DNA of 64,000 nucleotides from Lumbricus rubellus (lineage: Eukaryota; Annelida; Clitellata; Crassiclitellata; Lumbricidae): positions 26,471,230 through 26,535,229 of the forward strand of contig OX243814.1 in assembly GCA_945859605.1 (NCBI GenBank), read 5' to 3'. The position numbers and the translations under genes are program-made. The notes under the pieces are model-generated. The model did not search any database. It had not been told where the DNA came from and was given only the letters and a program-made list of their open reading frames with translations. Below, piece after piece: positions 1-49,680 of the stretch (the stretch's first letter is position 1; the number at the start of each line of letters is the position of its first letter).

Positions 1-250
1 ATCGTCATAGTTATCGTCGTCGTCATTGTCATAGTCATCGTCGTCGTCATAGTCATCGTCGTCGTCGTTGTCGTCGTTGTCGTCGTAGTCATAGTCATCG
101 TCATAATTATTGTCATCATCATCGTCGTCATCATCGTAATCATCATCATCGTCGTCGTCATCGCTATTACCATCGTCATCGCGACTCATCGTCATCATCA
201 TCATCCTCAACGTTATCATCATCGTCGTCGTCATCATCATCATAATCGTC
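1..250. repeat. Imperfect TCG/TCA trinucleotide repeat
   Basis: The stretch is an almost continuous mixture of GTC, ATC and GTT triplets. It lies inside intron 9 of the P450 gene on the minus strand. No exon was found in it. Confidence 0.9.
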
Positions 251-335
251 ATCACTGTGGCTGGTTGGTTAGAGCGCTCGGTCTGTAGCGCCGATGGTAT
301 ACGGATTCGAGTCTTGTCTCACTGTCCCAGACAGT
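250..335 (+). mobile_element. tRNA-derived SINE-like fragment
   Basis: The segment contains TGGTTGGTTAGAGCGCTCGG, which resembles an RNA polymerase III A box and D-arm. About 30 bases on, GGATTCGAGTC resembles a B box and T-arm. The acceptor stem does not close and the anticodon arm is poor, so this is a tRNA-derived repeat and not a working tRNA gene. Nothing recognisable follows up to 704. Confidence 0.4.
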
Positions 336-703
336 TGCTTTGTATATAGGGACTCCGAGAAAGTATCACAATTACTATAGGCACCACCAATGTTCTGTTT
401 AAAAATGGTATTGTATTGTACAGTATAATGACTATTGTCATCATCGTTATCCTTATAATCATCACAGTCGTCGTCATCATCATCGTCGTTGTCGTCCTCG
501 CGTCATTATCACCAGAGTCGTAGTCGCTGCAACGATCCCGTTCCTCGTCGTCATTATCATTATAATGAGTAGGACTATATCTGTGTTGCAATCAAGTATA
601 ATAGTTAAAAGTTTATTCAATAATTATTATTTCTTTATTAATTCTGATTATGTCCACGTGATACAGGTGAACAGGTAGACTACAGTGTTAGTGAAGGTTC
701 TAC

Positions 704-37056
<36,353 letters not shown>

Positions 37057-37074
37057 CGTCGTCCTAGTCGTCGT

Positions 37075-37075
37075 T

Positions 37076-37131
<56 letters not shown>

Positions 37132-37507
37132 TGTAGTTGTAGAGTAGTAAGCGCTTCTGCTGCTGCTGTCGTCCTAGTCGTGTCTCGTTGCTGGAGTCGC
37201 GAGCGCCGCTGCACTTGCCGCTCGGCATCGTCCTGTCGCCCGTATTTAAAGGCGCTTTCAGCTGTCAGGTCAACCGGTGCGCCCTGCTCAATGGGCCTTC
37301 AGGTAAGCGAATACACAGGCAAGGGTCACTAGGTGTACTCACCGACGCCGCTGTGCCACTATGCTTGTCGCTCACTGGAGGAGGCGGCGATGGCGGCGCC
37401 CAGGCCGAAGCCTCGCCGCTTGGCCTGTCGTCGGCCGCCACCACCACCGCCACCACCACCGCCGCCGCCGCCGCTCAGCAAGAGCGCGCGCTTAGATCGT
37501 ACCTGCG

Positions 37508-37559
<52 letters not shown>

Positions 37560-37560
37560 C
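37075..37560 (-). promoter_or_regulatory. Probable promoter and 5' leader of the P450 gene
   Basis: Upstream of the start codon lie a (GTA)n tract (37075-37130), then CpG-rich sequence (about 37150-37500). On the minus strand the TATA-like TTTAAATAC sits at 37243-37251. A (GA)n tract at 37508-37558 could act as a GAGA-type element. The transcription start is not determinable; the TATA-like site is a guess. Confidence 0.35.
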
Positions 37561-38124
37561 CTGCACTGCCTAGGAAAGGAAAAAGACTATCTCACGCATC
37601 GCAGTAGGTTTCCGAATTTCGGCCCAGAATTCAACTCTCGATAGCAGCGCGACTGCGCGAACAGAAAGCCTATGCGTTAAACCTTCTAGCCAATACAATA
37701 CAATACAATACAATACTATACAATACAGCAACAAAAGTGGACATTGCGTCTGAGATATAAGAGAAAAATTTCCGAACTCTGAATGCTAGACGCCTCTCTG
37801 CGCATGCTGATCCTGGTTCGTCTCCCGTGCATGGTGGCTCTTAATTTAAAAGGCATAACATGATCCGTTCACGAACACCTTAATGTCCGTGTACCCAGTC
37901 AAACCGGCAGCGGTAGCTAGTGATGCCTGGCACCTGATCAATTCTTTGAAAAAATGCGTTGTCGAATCCACGCCATTGATTTATAAAAGCTGTATAAAAT
38001 AACCTTTAGGCTATTATATTTAGACGGATCAGAAGTGGTTTCATATGTAGGATATGCACCTTCTTCTTTCCCGTTATATCCCTGTATATGCATTATGCAC
38101 CGTACAGATACAATCATAATGATC
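37561..38124. other. Upstream flank without recognised gene
   Basis: Contains an ATACA repeat at 37689-37725. Nothing else was recognised. Confidence 0.5.
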
Positions 38125-38275
38125 CAGGGCTGAAAGCGGTTTGATAAAATTGCAGAGTCGACTCCTTGGAGCCAGATGCTGTTAGAATTCGATAGACCTA
38201 TCTGTGTTTATTCAAGTGCCAAACAATGAATGCCGGGTCTGAGACCGGGCAGACCCGCGCTCACTTTCAGCCCTA
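38125..38275. mobile_element. Putative old hAT MITE
   Basis: Ends CAGGGCTGAAAGCG and (inverted) CACTTTCAGCCCTA over 151 bp. Flanks TAATGATC and TACTGATA agree at six of eight positions. Confidence 0.5.
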
Positions 38276-38339
38276 TACTGATATAATAATAATCCCAATT
38301 AATAATTATACGATCGAAATTTGAATGAGACGCTGTTGA

Positions 38340-38822
38340 CGAGTATCGATCAAACAGATGTGCGTGTATTAAAAGTTAATCCACTCGTGTTAGGCTATAC
38401 AAGAATGATGTGTCAACTGATATTCAGATTCCGATTAATTAATGCATACATAAGAATTAATTTGCTAGTTGAGGGAGGGAGGGAGGGAGGGAGGGAGGGA
38501 GGGAGGGAGGGAGGGAGGGAGGGAGGGACGGACGGACGGACGGACGGACGGACGGACGGACGGACGGACGGACGGACGGACGGACGGACTCCCTCCCTCC
38601 CTCCCTCCCTCCCTCCCTCCCTCCCTCCCTCCCTCCCTCCCTCCCTCCCTCCCTCCCTCCCTCCCTCCCTCCCTCCCTCCCTCCCTCCCTCAACTAGCAA
38701 ATTAATTCTTATGTATGCATTAATTAATCGGAATCTGAATATCAGTTGACACATCATTCTTGTATAGCCTAACACGAGTGGATTAACTTTTAATACACGC
38801 ACATCTGTTTGATCGATACTCG
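38340..38822. repeat. Perfect 480 bp palindrome around tetranucleotide tracts
   Basis: The unique arm 38340-38471 (CGAGTATCGATCAAACAGAT to CTAGTTGAGGG) is repeated in inverted form at 38692-38822 with no mismatch that I found. Between them lie (GGGA)n (38471-38527), (GGAC)n (38527-38588) and (CTCC)n (38588-38692). Confidence 0.93.
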
Positions 38823-38985
38823 ACGGACGGACGGACGGACGGACGGACGGACGGACGGACGGACGGACGGACGGACGGACGGACGGACGGACGGACGGAC
38901 GGACGGACGGACGGACGGACGGACGGACGGACGGACGGACGGACGGACGGACGGACGGACGGACGGACGGACGGACGGAGGGAGA
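38822..38985. repeat. (GGAC)n array
   Basis: About 40 near-perfect GGAC units directly after the right palindrome arm, of the same unit as the palindrome centre. Confidence 0.97.
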
Positions 38986-39952
38986 GGAACCACTAAGCCA
39001 CAATGGACAGCAGAGCACAGTGCGCGGTGGCCTATGCAAGTGGAAAGCGGGAGGCAAAGCTCACACAGGTAAGATGTTGCCCAGCCTGATAAGCATCGCC
39101 ACACCAAAGATGCAATCCTAAATGAGATGCGCTGCAGGAAAGGAGGTCAGTGCAAGACCTCGCAAAACGTTCAACTTTACAAACAAGCGCATTATCTTCG
39201 AGACGACATATTAATTTATAGGTAGTAAGCGTATTGCACTTAAAAGAACTAGGACATGCATAGTTTTGCATACTGAAGAGTACTATTATGTACGCTATAA
39301 AATGACGACATTTTATTATGTATGGGTCACATAGGCCTATATAGCCCTTGAATTCCGATCAGGTGATTCTGTATTCAAATAAGCCAAAAATAGATCTGAC
39401 TCTCATTTCCGGCTGATTTTGACACGAATCTTTCGATAATAGTAACCCCAAGAGGGACCCGCACATTTGCAAACGTTGTGTGCATAAAAATGAGCACTGA
39501 GCAGTATCAAATAATTTGTACCCATGATCTATCCATTTCGCTATTAGACGTAACACACAATGCTAATTGTAAATATTGAAACAATTTCTTTTGCATTAGT
39601 GGGACCCCTCTGTTCGGACGAACATGTTGCAAAGTTGTAAACACTAAACATGCCTCAATTCGCCTCTGCATGGTTTAGGATAGTAGCCTATTATATTATA
39701 GGCCTATATACAGCAACTATTTATTAACAGTATAAGAGATGCTGCCAAGGCCGTATAGCCAGGATTTTATTTCGGGGGTGTTTTGTCGACCGTGATTTTT
39801 TGCGTGAGTAGGCCTACGCGCTGCGGCCCACCTTTTCTGGCAAATTTTCTGGCGATCTTTTTTACTCGTAGAAGTTTCTGAGGACCTTTTTCTGCTTTTC
39901 TTATACCTTTTTGGCTTGTAGCCTAATACGTTCACGGCGGTGCCAAAAGCAC
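38986..39952. other. Intergenic stretch
   Basis: No gene recognised. 39735-39960 has pieces reminiscent of decayed MITEs, but without matching ends. Confidence 0.4.
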
Positions 39953-41170
39953 CATACATACATACATACATACATACATACATACATACATGATGGACTG
40001 AGCTGTCGATACGACAGATCTCACGTCGCGAGTAGTGTTTTAGTCCTGGGCTATTAGGTCTTGTTCCTCATCAGTCGCCCGTCACCGCAGGACTGCGCCA
40101 CTCATCGCAACGCATACCTTCACATAGGAGTGGATTAAAGTGAGAAAGGTGTGTGTCGTCCAGTCCCACTCTCTCTTCTCACACAGACGATCGTCCACAG
40201 GCACAGAAGCTGAGACATGTGGACCCGAGGGTGTGAGCGCAGCAGGTTGACCAAGACTGATGCCAGTAGGCTGTCAGCATGCTCTTAGCAGCTACCTGCG
40301 GATGCTGTGCAGCAGTGCCGCCCTTGCCATTGCCGTGACGTGCCGGACTTCAGCCAAGGACACCAAGGCAGTCTTCACTATTTACCCATAGATGGGCGAC
40401 CATCCTGAATTTAGCCTACTCAGACCAGTAGTTTCCAGAGAGAACCACGAGGAGGTATCAGGATGATCTTCTACACTGAGAGGCTATCCCGGCAGGGAGG
40501 GACTTCTACCTCGCTGAGGCTGCCCTCCTTTTCACCTCAATGAGATTAGCCGGTGACCGTACATCATTAGCTGTGCAACAGTTTCAGTACTTAGTCGGTT
40601 GCGCATCAGTGTAGCGCTCTCTCCATACATACATACATACATACATACATACATACATACATACATACATACATAGGCTACATACATACATACATACATA
40701 CATACATACATACATACATACATACATACATACATACATACATACATACATACATACATACATACATACATACATACACACATACATACACACACACATA
40801 CATACATACATAGTACATACATACATACATACATACATACATACATACATGCATACATACATACATACATACAATGTCATACATACATACATACATACAT
40901 ACATACATACATACATACATACATACATACATACATACATACATACATACATACATACATACATACATACATACATACATACATACATACATACATACAT
41001 ACATACATACATACATACATACATACATACATACATACATACATACATACATACATACATACATACATACATACATACATACATACATACATACATACAT
41101 ACATACATACATACATACATACATACATACATACATACATACATACATACATACATACATACATACATAC
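39953..41170. repeat. (CATA)n arrays flanking a 630 bp spacer
   Basis: A short CATA array (39953-39990), about 630 bp of moderately GC-rich single-copy-looking sequence, then a very long CATA array (40625-41170). The left array and the long array are both followed by a GATGGACT word. The tyrosine/cysteine/methionine frames are repeat translations. Confidence 0.93.
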
Positions 41171-41703
41171 GATGGACTAGAATCTTTCTACACTCGATGC
41201 AGTTTAGCAGAGGCGTTACTCGGCTACGCTTTCATTGATTTGGGTCGATTGGGGTGTCAGCTTCCGCGCCCTCTGCTGAACTTTTGGGGGGTTTGGCGGT
41301 CTCGATAACCCTGATGGAGAATGGGAGGAGTAGGAGGAGGGCGAGGAGGAGGAGGGCGAGGAGGATAGTGAGGAAGAGAGGACGTCGTTTGGTGTAGCAG
41401 ACGACATCCATTGAGTATTATTTAAGAGATGCACGTGTTCAGTTGAACCTAAGGAACCGCTATATAGTATACGCGTTCACCATTAAACGGTTCATGGTCT
41501 ATTGTTCCGTTGCTTCGATATTCATAGCAGCTGACGAACTGCTAGCGCTACATAAACTCTACGAACGATAGGATGAACAAACGAACGAGTTTGAATAATT
41601 AATAATTAATTAATTACTTAATTAATCAACGAATGAATGAACGACTGTCGTAAGTTTCGCTTTCCTAGATCACGTGATACTTGCGGAATTTCAAACTTGC
41701 AAG

Positions 41704-42226
41704 CAGTGTTATTTTAGTTCCTGAGAATAGAATAAGAATAATAATTATTTTAATTTCGTTCCATGGAACGAAAACTGGAATAAAAAATAATTCTGGAACG
41801 AGAATAGAATAGGAATAAAAATTTCAATATTTTTCTGGAACGAGAACGGAATAGAAATAGAAACTTTAAAAAAATTAATAGTTTTTCGGACTGAAGGCAT
41901 CAGAAAAGGAAATTTTAAAAAATAATATTTTCTCTCCTAATGATTATTATTTCTAATTATTACTAATCTTATAAATAGGTCAAAAGACTCGAGACACTGT
42001 TTTGTGTGTTAATGTAATCATTCATGTTAGACATAACTATGGGAAGTGGAATTGGAAGTGGAACTAGAACTGGAACTGGAACTAAAATTATTTGTAAATG
42101 GGAAGTGGAACTAGAATAAGAACGAAATTTATTTATAAAGAAGAACTAAAACTAGAATAAAAATTACAACAATGGAATAGAATAAGAATAGGAATAAAAA
42201 TTAATGCTGGAACTAAAATAACACTG
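41704..42226. mobile_element. hAT MITE with 18 bp perfect ends
   Basis: A 523 bp element starting CAGTGTTATTTTAGTTCC and ending in its exact inverse, GGAACTAAAATAACACTG. Both flanks are CTTGCAAG (41696-41703, 42227-42234). The interior is made of degenerate GGAACTAGAA/GAATAAAA units and codes for nothing. Confidence 0.93.
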
Positions 42227-42394
42227 CTTGCAAGTAGGCTATTAGGCCTATACTAATCTTGTGGCCCACAAAAAGTCTCGTAGTAACAGACATGAGATGA
42301 GTGAAATGCTCGTAGGCATAGTTTCTGGTCCAATAGAACATTCCTTTATAGTTATACTACTAATAATAATGATGTTAATGATGATGATGGTGAT

Positions 42395-42430
42395 GCTGCT
42401 GCTGCTGCTGATGATGATGACGACGACGAC

Positions 42431-42464
<34 letters not shown>

Positions 42465-42505
42465 CTAATAATAACAAAAATTATAATAATAATACTATTT
42501 TGTAG

Positions 42506-42544
<39 letters not shown>

Positions 42545-42625
42545 TAAAAAATAGTAATAACAACAACAACAACAACAATGTGTCAATGACAATTGATGGC
42601 CTAGTAATAATAATAATAATAATAA
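42395..42625. repeat. GAT and ATA trinucleotide arrays
   Basis: GCTGCT and GATGAT (42395-42465), ATA/ATT triplets (42500-42540), CAACAA (42560-42580), then ATA again (42604-42625). Confidence 0.9.
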
Positions 42626-43219
42626 CGATATTGATTAATGTTGTATTAATGATATTGATAATAATTAGGCCTATATTAATATTAATCAAAACCATGATCA
42701 TACTGATGGCATGTTGACTTGTTCAGGAAAGAGTGGTTAACACTGGGACTACTTTTTTCTACGCCTACCACCGCGCCCATCTGTTCGTAATTCATACGTC
42801 ACCGACACTGAACCCTAGAAGCAAAATACGTCTATAATTAATAGACCTAAGACCATTCTGATCTCTAAGACCTAAGACCTTGTAATACAATACTAAGACC
42901 TCGGTTTAATTTTCCGTTCTTCACCGAAAACTCGTCGACCATTTAACTTGGCGTCAAATCACAAATAAATCATTTACGAACGTATCAGCGCTATATAAAT
43001 GTTTTATCGCATCGATATATTCAACGTTCTGTTTTGACGCCAGCGCCATGCCGTTCTCCACACGATTTCTGCTTTCCTATCAAAACAACAGTGCAACATA
43101 AATGATTGCCCTATACACACCTACCTACACACCTACCTACCTACCTACCTGCCTACCTATTTATAACCGGATGACAGACGCTTTCGTCGTCGTCGTCCTC
43201 GGCCGTGAGAGGGCGCTCG
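42626..43219. other. Intergenic stretch
   Basis: Contains CTAC repeats at 43118-43160. No gene was recognised. Confidence 0.45.
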
Positions 43220-43335
43220 CTCACTCGATCGCTCGCCTCTCACCCGCCTCTCACCCACCTCTCACCTGCCTCTCACCCGCCTCTCACCCGCCTCTCACCC
43301 GCCTCTCACCCGCCTCTCACCCGCCTCTCACCAAC
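43220..43335. repeat. 10 bp minisatellite (CCTCTCACCC type)
   Basis: About eleven CGCCTCTCAC units. Confidence 0.92.
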
Positions 43336-43639
43336 CTCTCTCTCGCTCTCAATAGCTTCTGATCTATGGCTCGCTTTACGACTCTCAAATTGAATCAACA
43401 GAACATAAACCAGATTTCGAAATGGCGAAACAATTATCTCCGACGGCCGTCCCACCGACACACCGACCGACCGACCGACCAACAGCCCCGGTGCGGCGTC
43501 CAAACAGTCGTAAACAGCTCAATCATTCGTCCGTTCGTCCGCTCGTTTGTCCGTCCTTCCTTCCTTCCGTACGTAGAGTGGTGTAAAGACGACGTCGAAC
43601 CGAGTGGCCTACTACTACGTCCGGTCCCCTTCTATTTCT

Positions 43640-44108
<469 letters not shown>

Positions 44109-44579
44109 CTATCTTACTCTCTTATGCCCCTCTTCCCCTCTCTTTATGGTTCTCTTCCCTCTCTCTCCTTGACCTCTTCCCCCTCTCCGGCCCCCTTCCC
44201 TCCCTTTACGTTTCATCTTGAAATATTTTGAAAGTAGTAGTAGCTAGCACATATTTTTACCTGATGCTTCACCGTCAAGGGTCCTTGCTGTATCAATTGT
44301 TGACCGCCCATCGATCATATCGACGTAAAATTCCTCTTCAGTCTACCCTCCCTACCTCCCCCCTTCCTCCCTGCCTCCCTCCATCCTCGTCCGTCCGTCC
44401 ATTCGTCTCATCCCCTCCGCCTCCCTTCCCCCACTCACCGCTGCTCATACGCCCCCCGCCAACTATGATAGCAATGTGGACGATCGTGAATGGCTATGCA
44501 CTTTCTGATCTCTAAGATACTCAGCCGACTGCATGTCCAAATCTTGAGGGATACAGACAGACAAACAAACTTTGTGCTG
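44109..44579. other. Intergenic stretch, pyrimidine-rich
   Basis: CCCTCC-rich segments at 44345-44440; no gene was recognised. Confidence 0.45.
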
Positions 44580-44671
<92 letters not shown>

Positions 44672-44760
44672 TGACTGACTGACTGACTGACTGACTGACT
44701 GACTGACTGACTGACTGACTGACAGACAGGAATGAATGAATGAATGAATGAATGAGTGAA
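44580..44760. repeat. (GACA)n, (TGAC)n and (TGAA)n compound array
   Basis: Three tetranucleotide tracts joined in order: GACA to 44670, GACT to 44724, GAAT to 44760. Confidence 0.95.
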
Positions 44761-45369
44761 TGAAGGAAGAAAGCAAGGAAGCAAGGAAGAGAAGGAAATG
44801 AAAGAAGCAAAGAAAGGAATGACGGATGGATAACACTAACAGCAGTGCCAGTCTCAAGCCAGAGTGTATACAGGAGGAGGAGGGCAACGCTTTTAAACTT
44901 TTTTGAAGTTTTTTCATGCAGGAAGGAAGCAGTGAAGGTCATGCAGGGGATAAGAGTAGGAAGCAGATGAAGCTTCGACGGAGCGACCCGCAGAGCGCAA
45001 TCAACATATACATTTAGTTGGATGACGACCGCACATTGTTCGAAATAGTAGCTAAAAATGCACACGCAAGTGCGATAAGTGGTATTGGGCGCCAATGCAT
45101 CACAATCCTTATTTATATTATAATACTTGAGAGACGAAGACGAAGAAGAATTCATCGTGGCCACCGCCACCACCGTCTCCTCCGCCGCCTGCCAGCCACC
45201 GTGGTGCGGCGTGCACCCAATGCCCCAACCAACTACGGATCATCGCAATGTTTCGTTGGGGGCGTGTGGGGGGGTGCATGATTCGGAGCGTGGTGCTGAC
45301 AGGGTCAGTGGGTTCAAACAGCGCCGTCCAACCTACCTGGAATTTCATCAAGACATCCTCCTTCTCCGT

Positions 45370-45730
45370 TCCCTTTGCCACAGCCCCTCCTCCTACTCCT
45401 GCTCTTCTTCCTGCTCTTCCTCCTCGTCCTCTTCCTCCTTTTTGTCCTTCTTCTCCTCCTCGTCCTCCTCGTTCTCCTCGTTCTCATCCTTCTTCTCGTT
45501 CTCCTCCTCCTCCTCCTCCTCCTCCTCCTCCTCCTCCTCCTCCTCCTCCTCCTCCTCCTCTTCTTTTCCTTGTTCTCCTCCTCTTCTTCTCCTCCCCTCT
45601 TCTCCTCCCTCCTACTTCTCCTCCTCTTCTTCTTTTCCTCCTCCTCGTCTTCCCCTCCTCCTCTTCTTTTCCTTCTCCTCTTCTCACCTCCTCCTCCTCT
45701 CCTCTTCTCCTCCTCCTCCTCCTTCTTCTG
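45370..45730. repeat. CTC/CTT pyrimidine array
   Basis: Strand-asymmetric TCC/TTC array with a pure (CTC)n core at 45503-45560. Confidence 0.93.
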
Positions 45731-46260
45731 CAGCCGCTGTCCGGACGACATGAACCGTAGCAGTCGGATATCGTCGGTTTTTGCGAATTCCTGCAGCCGC
45801 GCACCTGCAGCGGATATAGAACCGCGCACCCTTCAGGAGCGACACACACACCAGCCTAAACACCAGTCGTGATTTATGATGCGCTCTTTCCGTTCGCTTC
45901 ACGACGGCGACGTTTTATGTCGGAAACACGGCGAGCGCCACTCCTAAGTCATTTTCCCCGTGACGCCCGTCGCATGCTAGGGACCCGGTCCTCGCCGGTC
46001 GGTCGGACGGACGAGTCCTGCGGCGTGTGCCCCATGCGGGAACATGAATCAAGCGCCCGCGGACGGGCCATGAAGAATCAGTATGCATGTGCAATGTTTG
46101 TCTGGCTATTTATAATGTGTGCGTCAGATGGGGCCCGGTAAAACAGCGACCCAGTGGGCCAGTTCACAGTGAGCGTCATTATGTGCAGATGGATGACGTC
46201 CTTTGCAAAACGTAGGCGATTTAATTTTGATGACGTCGTTGTTTCTTAGTAAGCCGTGAT
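45731..46260. other. GC-richer intergenic stretch
   Basis: 45740-46080 is CpG-rich relative to its surroundings and could hold a promoter. A 90-codon frame at 45869-46141 has no recognisable domain. Confidence 0.35.
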
Positions 46261-46261
46261 A

Positions 46262-46585
<324 letters not shown>

Positions 46586-46669
46586 CAAGTAGTGCAGAAA
46601 TAAAGTAGGCCTAGTGCAGAAGTAAATCTGAATGGGTGTTATATCAGTTTCTTTTGAATGACTGTTTGG

Positions 46670-46862
46670 CTAATTGATTGATCGATTGATTGATTGATTG
46701 AATGAATAAATGAATGAGTGATTGAGTGAGTAAACGATTAATTGATTAACTGATTGATTGATTAATAGAACGAATGGACGAAAGAATAGCGATTGATTGC
46801 TCGATTCGTTGGTTGGTTGATTGATTGATTGATTCATTAATTCATTCATCCATCCATCCATT
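46670..46862. repeat. Degenerate (TGAT)n array
   Basis: TTGA and TGAT units with TGAA and CATC variants. Confidence 0.85.
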
Positions 46863-47059
46863 CATTTAATTCTTAAGGCATCTGCTGATGTTTGCTTGAA
46901 CTTATAAAGTGAAGTCGTAGCAAAAACTTATAAAAATCATAACCCATTGGAAAAATTAAATGGAAAACCAGACAGATCAGAGAAGCTAGAAACCATGCAG
47001 GCCACGGTGAGGCCAATGTACAACGAGGTAGGCTAATGGATTATGGAAGGACCGTACAT

Positions 47060-47268
47060 GCATACTTTTGTGTACTTTTGTGTACTTTTGTATACTTTTG
47101 TATATTTTGTATACTTTTGTATACTTTTGTATATTTTGTATGCGTTTGTATACTTTTGTATACTTTTGTATACTTTTGTATACTTTTGTATACTTTTGTA
47201 TACTTTTGTATACTTTTGTATACTTTTGTAAACTTTTGTATACTTTTGTATAGGCCTACTTTTGTATA
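47060..47268. repeat. 10 bp minisatellite (TACTTTTGTA)n
   Basis: About twenty units with T-tracts at 10 bp spacing, interrupted by two 8 bp variants. Confidence 0.95.
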
Positions 47269-47359
47269 TATGCAGCTGAAAGAAGAAGGGACGAGTCGCT
47301 TAATTACAATATAAGAAATTTTCAACCTGAGCGACATTACAGTGAGAACTACAATATTT

Positions 47360-47593
47360 CAGAGCTTTTTAAAGCGTGCAGCTGTACACAAAATGTGCAG
47401 TTCTAAATGGCACTTCTGTGCAGTTAAAACTAGCAAAAAAAGAAGATCATTGTCCTTCGATTAAAACAGCACAGCCCCTTCTTTCCTTTCCCATCATCTA
47501 TGGTAAGTAATTTACCATGGTAAGTAATTTACCATGGAACATGAGAAATGAAGAAGGGGTTGTGCAGTTCTAAAAATTCCTTAAAAACAGCTT
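47360..47593 (+). mobile_element. hAT MITE family A, copy 4
   Basis: Begins CAGAGCTTTTTAAAGCGTGC and ends CCTTAAAAACAGCTT. The body matches the family but has a tandem duplication of a 17 bp AAGTAATTTACCATGGT segment near 47500-47537. The flanks share only CAAT. Confidence 0.75.
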
Positions 47594-48756
47594 CAATTAC
47601 ATGCATGTATCTTCATTGAACGACAAATTCTAAAGTTTCGTACCATGCAGCGCCGCAGCGGCAAAGAGAGAGACGAACATCTTTCGCGTGCAGCGATACA
47701 GGCGATACAGGCGATACGCCCCGTGAGTCGCAATATCGACAGAATGAGTACAGTACCGATTTGCGTGAGGGTATAGGCAACGGGCAATGGCGTGGAAGAA
47801 CGATTATAGGTCGGTAGGTTCAGATATAGATCTGCGTTATTTTCTCAGCCATCTGCCTGATCAGATTACACTTCGAAATGACTTGTTTTAAGTGCTAACC
47901 GCTGATAGCATCTATCTGTATTATAATACTTCACTAAACTTAAGTTATATAGCTGCTCGTGTTTAATATATGAATTGTAATTTCGTATATAGACTCAACA
48001 GCGTTTGAATATTTCTCATCAGGATATATGACATTGCGCGTGCAACTTCTGATAATTTTGGCGTGTTCTCCATGCAGTCTTTATAATTATATATGCGAGA
48101 CTGGAACGAAATGACATCGCTGCCGGTTATAGGGCGTATATTATTATACCCTCCGCACTACTGAGACAAAAGTATTGCTACTTAATTAATTCCGAACAAG
48201 TTCAAAGGGTACAGAACTCACAAGTATAGGTGTACACGGTGATCAAGGCTGGGCTTGTATGCTGTGCCTTATCTGTTCAACGATGGGCAAACCGAGTCAA
48301 CAGGTACATTTCCTGGGATTCAGTTTGCACGACACTGAAGAAATTTTTACACACTGCACAGATTTTACACAGAATCATAATTATCTTCAATCATGCATGC
48401 GGCAAATTTACCTACTCAACCTGTGGGAAAAAGTCTTGTGTTCCGTGGTAAAAATGAAATCCGAGTCTGTCATGGCAATGTAGCTCAAATATATCGGATA
48501 GCCTACACAGTACACATGTGCGCTGCCATATAGCCTAGGCACAGGAAATGGGGTTTGACTTGCAATTTGTACATGCATGTCCCAACAGATTGACTTCAAC
48601 TTTGACCGTGATTCGTCTAAAGGTCTATACCGACAGCCCGTCACATACGTCAATCAACACATACCCATAGGGCGTAAGTGATTTATTCCCTCTCAACCTA
48701 GATTCCATTTCGATACAGGTCACAGAATACGGTTCAGTAGCTATAACTTGACCCAT
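47594..48756. other. Intergenic stretch without recognised gene
   Basis: Low-copy-looking sequence; the open frames are short and have no recognisable domain. Confidence 0.45.
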
Positions 48757-49047
48757 GGGCGGATATACAGATTATTTTCTTTTTTAAAGTCCTATGGGCA
48801 AAGTCTCGGGCAAAAAGACACCATTTCCCAGAAAAACTATACCATTTCCCCGCTAAAATAGCTGATGACCTTTTTTTATATAACCATACAGTACTTTTCC
48901 CCTTTTACTCTCTGTCGCCTTTGCTATCGACCCTGTGGGGAGCTCGTGGATTTTTCTGCCCAGGATCAACAAAAATTTTCCGGACCCAAGGTGACATTTT
49001 TGCCCCCCCCCCCCCCCACCAAAAATTTCTGTATCCGCCCCTGGGAC
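48757..49047. mobile_element. Putative MITE with GGGCGGATA ends
   Basis: Left end CCATGGGCGGATATACAGAT, right end TTCTGTATCCGCCCCTGG. The interior has the TTTGCCC, poly-C and GATGACC-like words also seen in other MITEs here. No clear target duplication. Confidence 0.5.
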
Positions 49048-49436
49048 TGCATTCGTTTCAGGAGTAGGCTACAGTTCTTTTTCAGTGAATCTGCATTTTG
49101 TGGGCCACGCTGTTCTCCGAAATGCTCATGACTTTTTGCTATTTTTACTCAGGTTAATAATAAGAATTTATGTCTTCGGGAACCTTCGGGAGTCTTCGGG
49201 AGCCTTCGGAAGCCGATCACCGATCATCGTCTTAGTGACCTATGAAGAGTTTCTTGAAGTTTCTTCGGAGGGTTCCGTTTCCCGTCCATCGTCCCATCAT
49301 CGTCATCCGTCGATCGACCGCCGCTGGGTAGATGGCAGGAGGGGCGACGGGAGGTAGGCGGTCGTCGGTCGATCGGTCTAGCGGGTGGGTGGGGTGGTGG
49401 TGGATATGGGTGCGGTGGTGGGCAGTGATCGTTGTA

Positions 49437-49680
49437 TTGGTGGTGGTGGTGGTAGCTGTGGAGTTTGTATTTATTGTTGTTGTTGTTGTTGTTGTTGTGG
49501 TGGTGGTGGTGGTGGTGGTGGTGGTGGTGGTGGTGGTGGTGGTGATAATAATAATGACAACGTTGACGGTGATGATGATGATGATGTTTATGGTGATGTT
49601 GATGATGATTTGATGGTGGTGGTGGCGGTGATGGTAGTGGTGGTGATGGTGATGGCAAGAGTTGGTGGTGGTGGTGGCGG
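49437..49680. repeat. GGT/GTT/GAT triplet array
   Basis: TGGTGG-rich tract, TTGTTG at 49472-49496, pure (GGT)n at 49497-49544, then GAT/GGT mixtures. Confidence 0.93.

Noticed and set aside
250..335. Functional tRNA gene
   Set aside because: A- and B-box-like words are present, but stems do not pair and the anticodon arm is not formed.
1..703. Last P450 exon
   Set aside because: I searched the minus strand for a C-terminal exon after LIK and found none; the end is judged to lie outside the window.
39735..39960. Further MITE
   Set aside because: Similar vocabulary to other MITEs, but no inverted ends or target duplication found.
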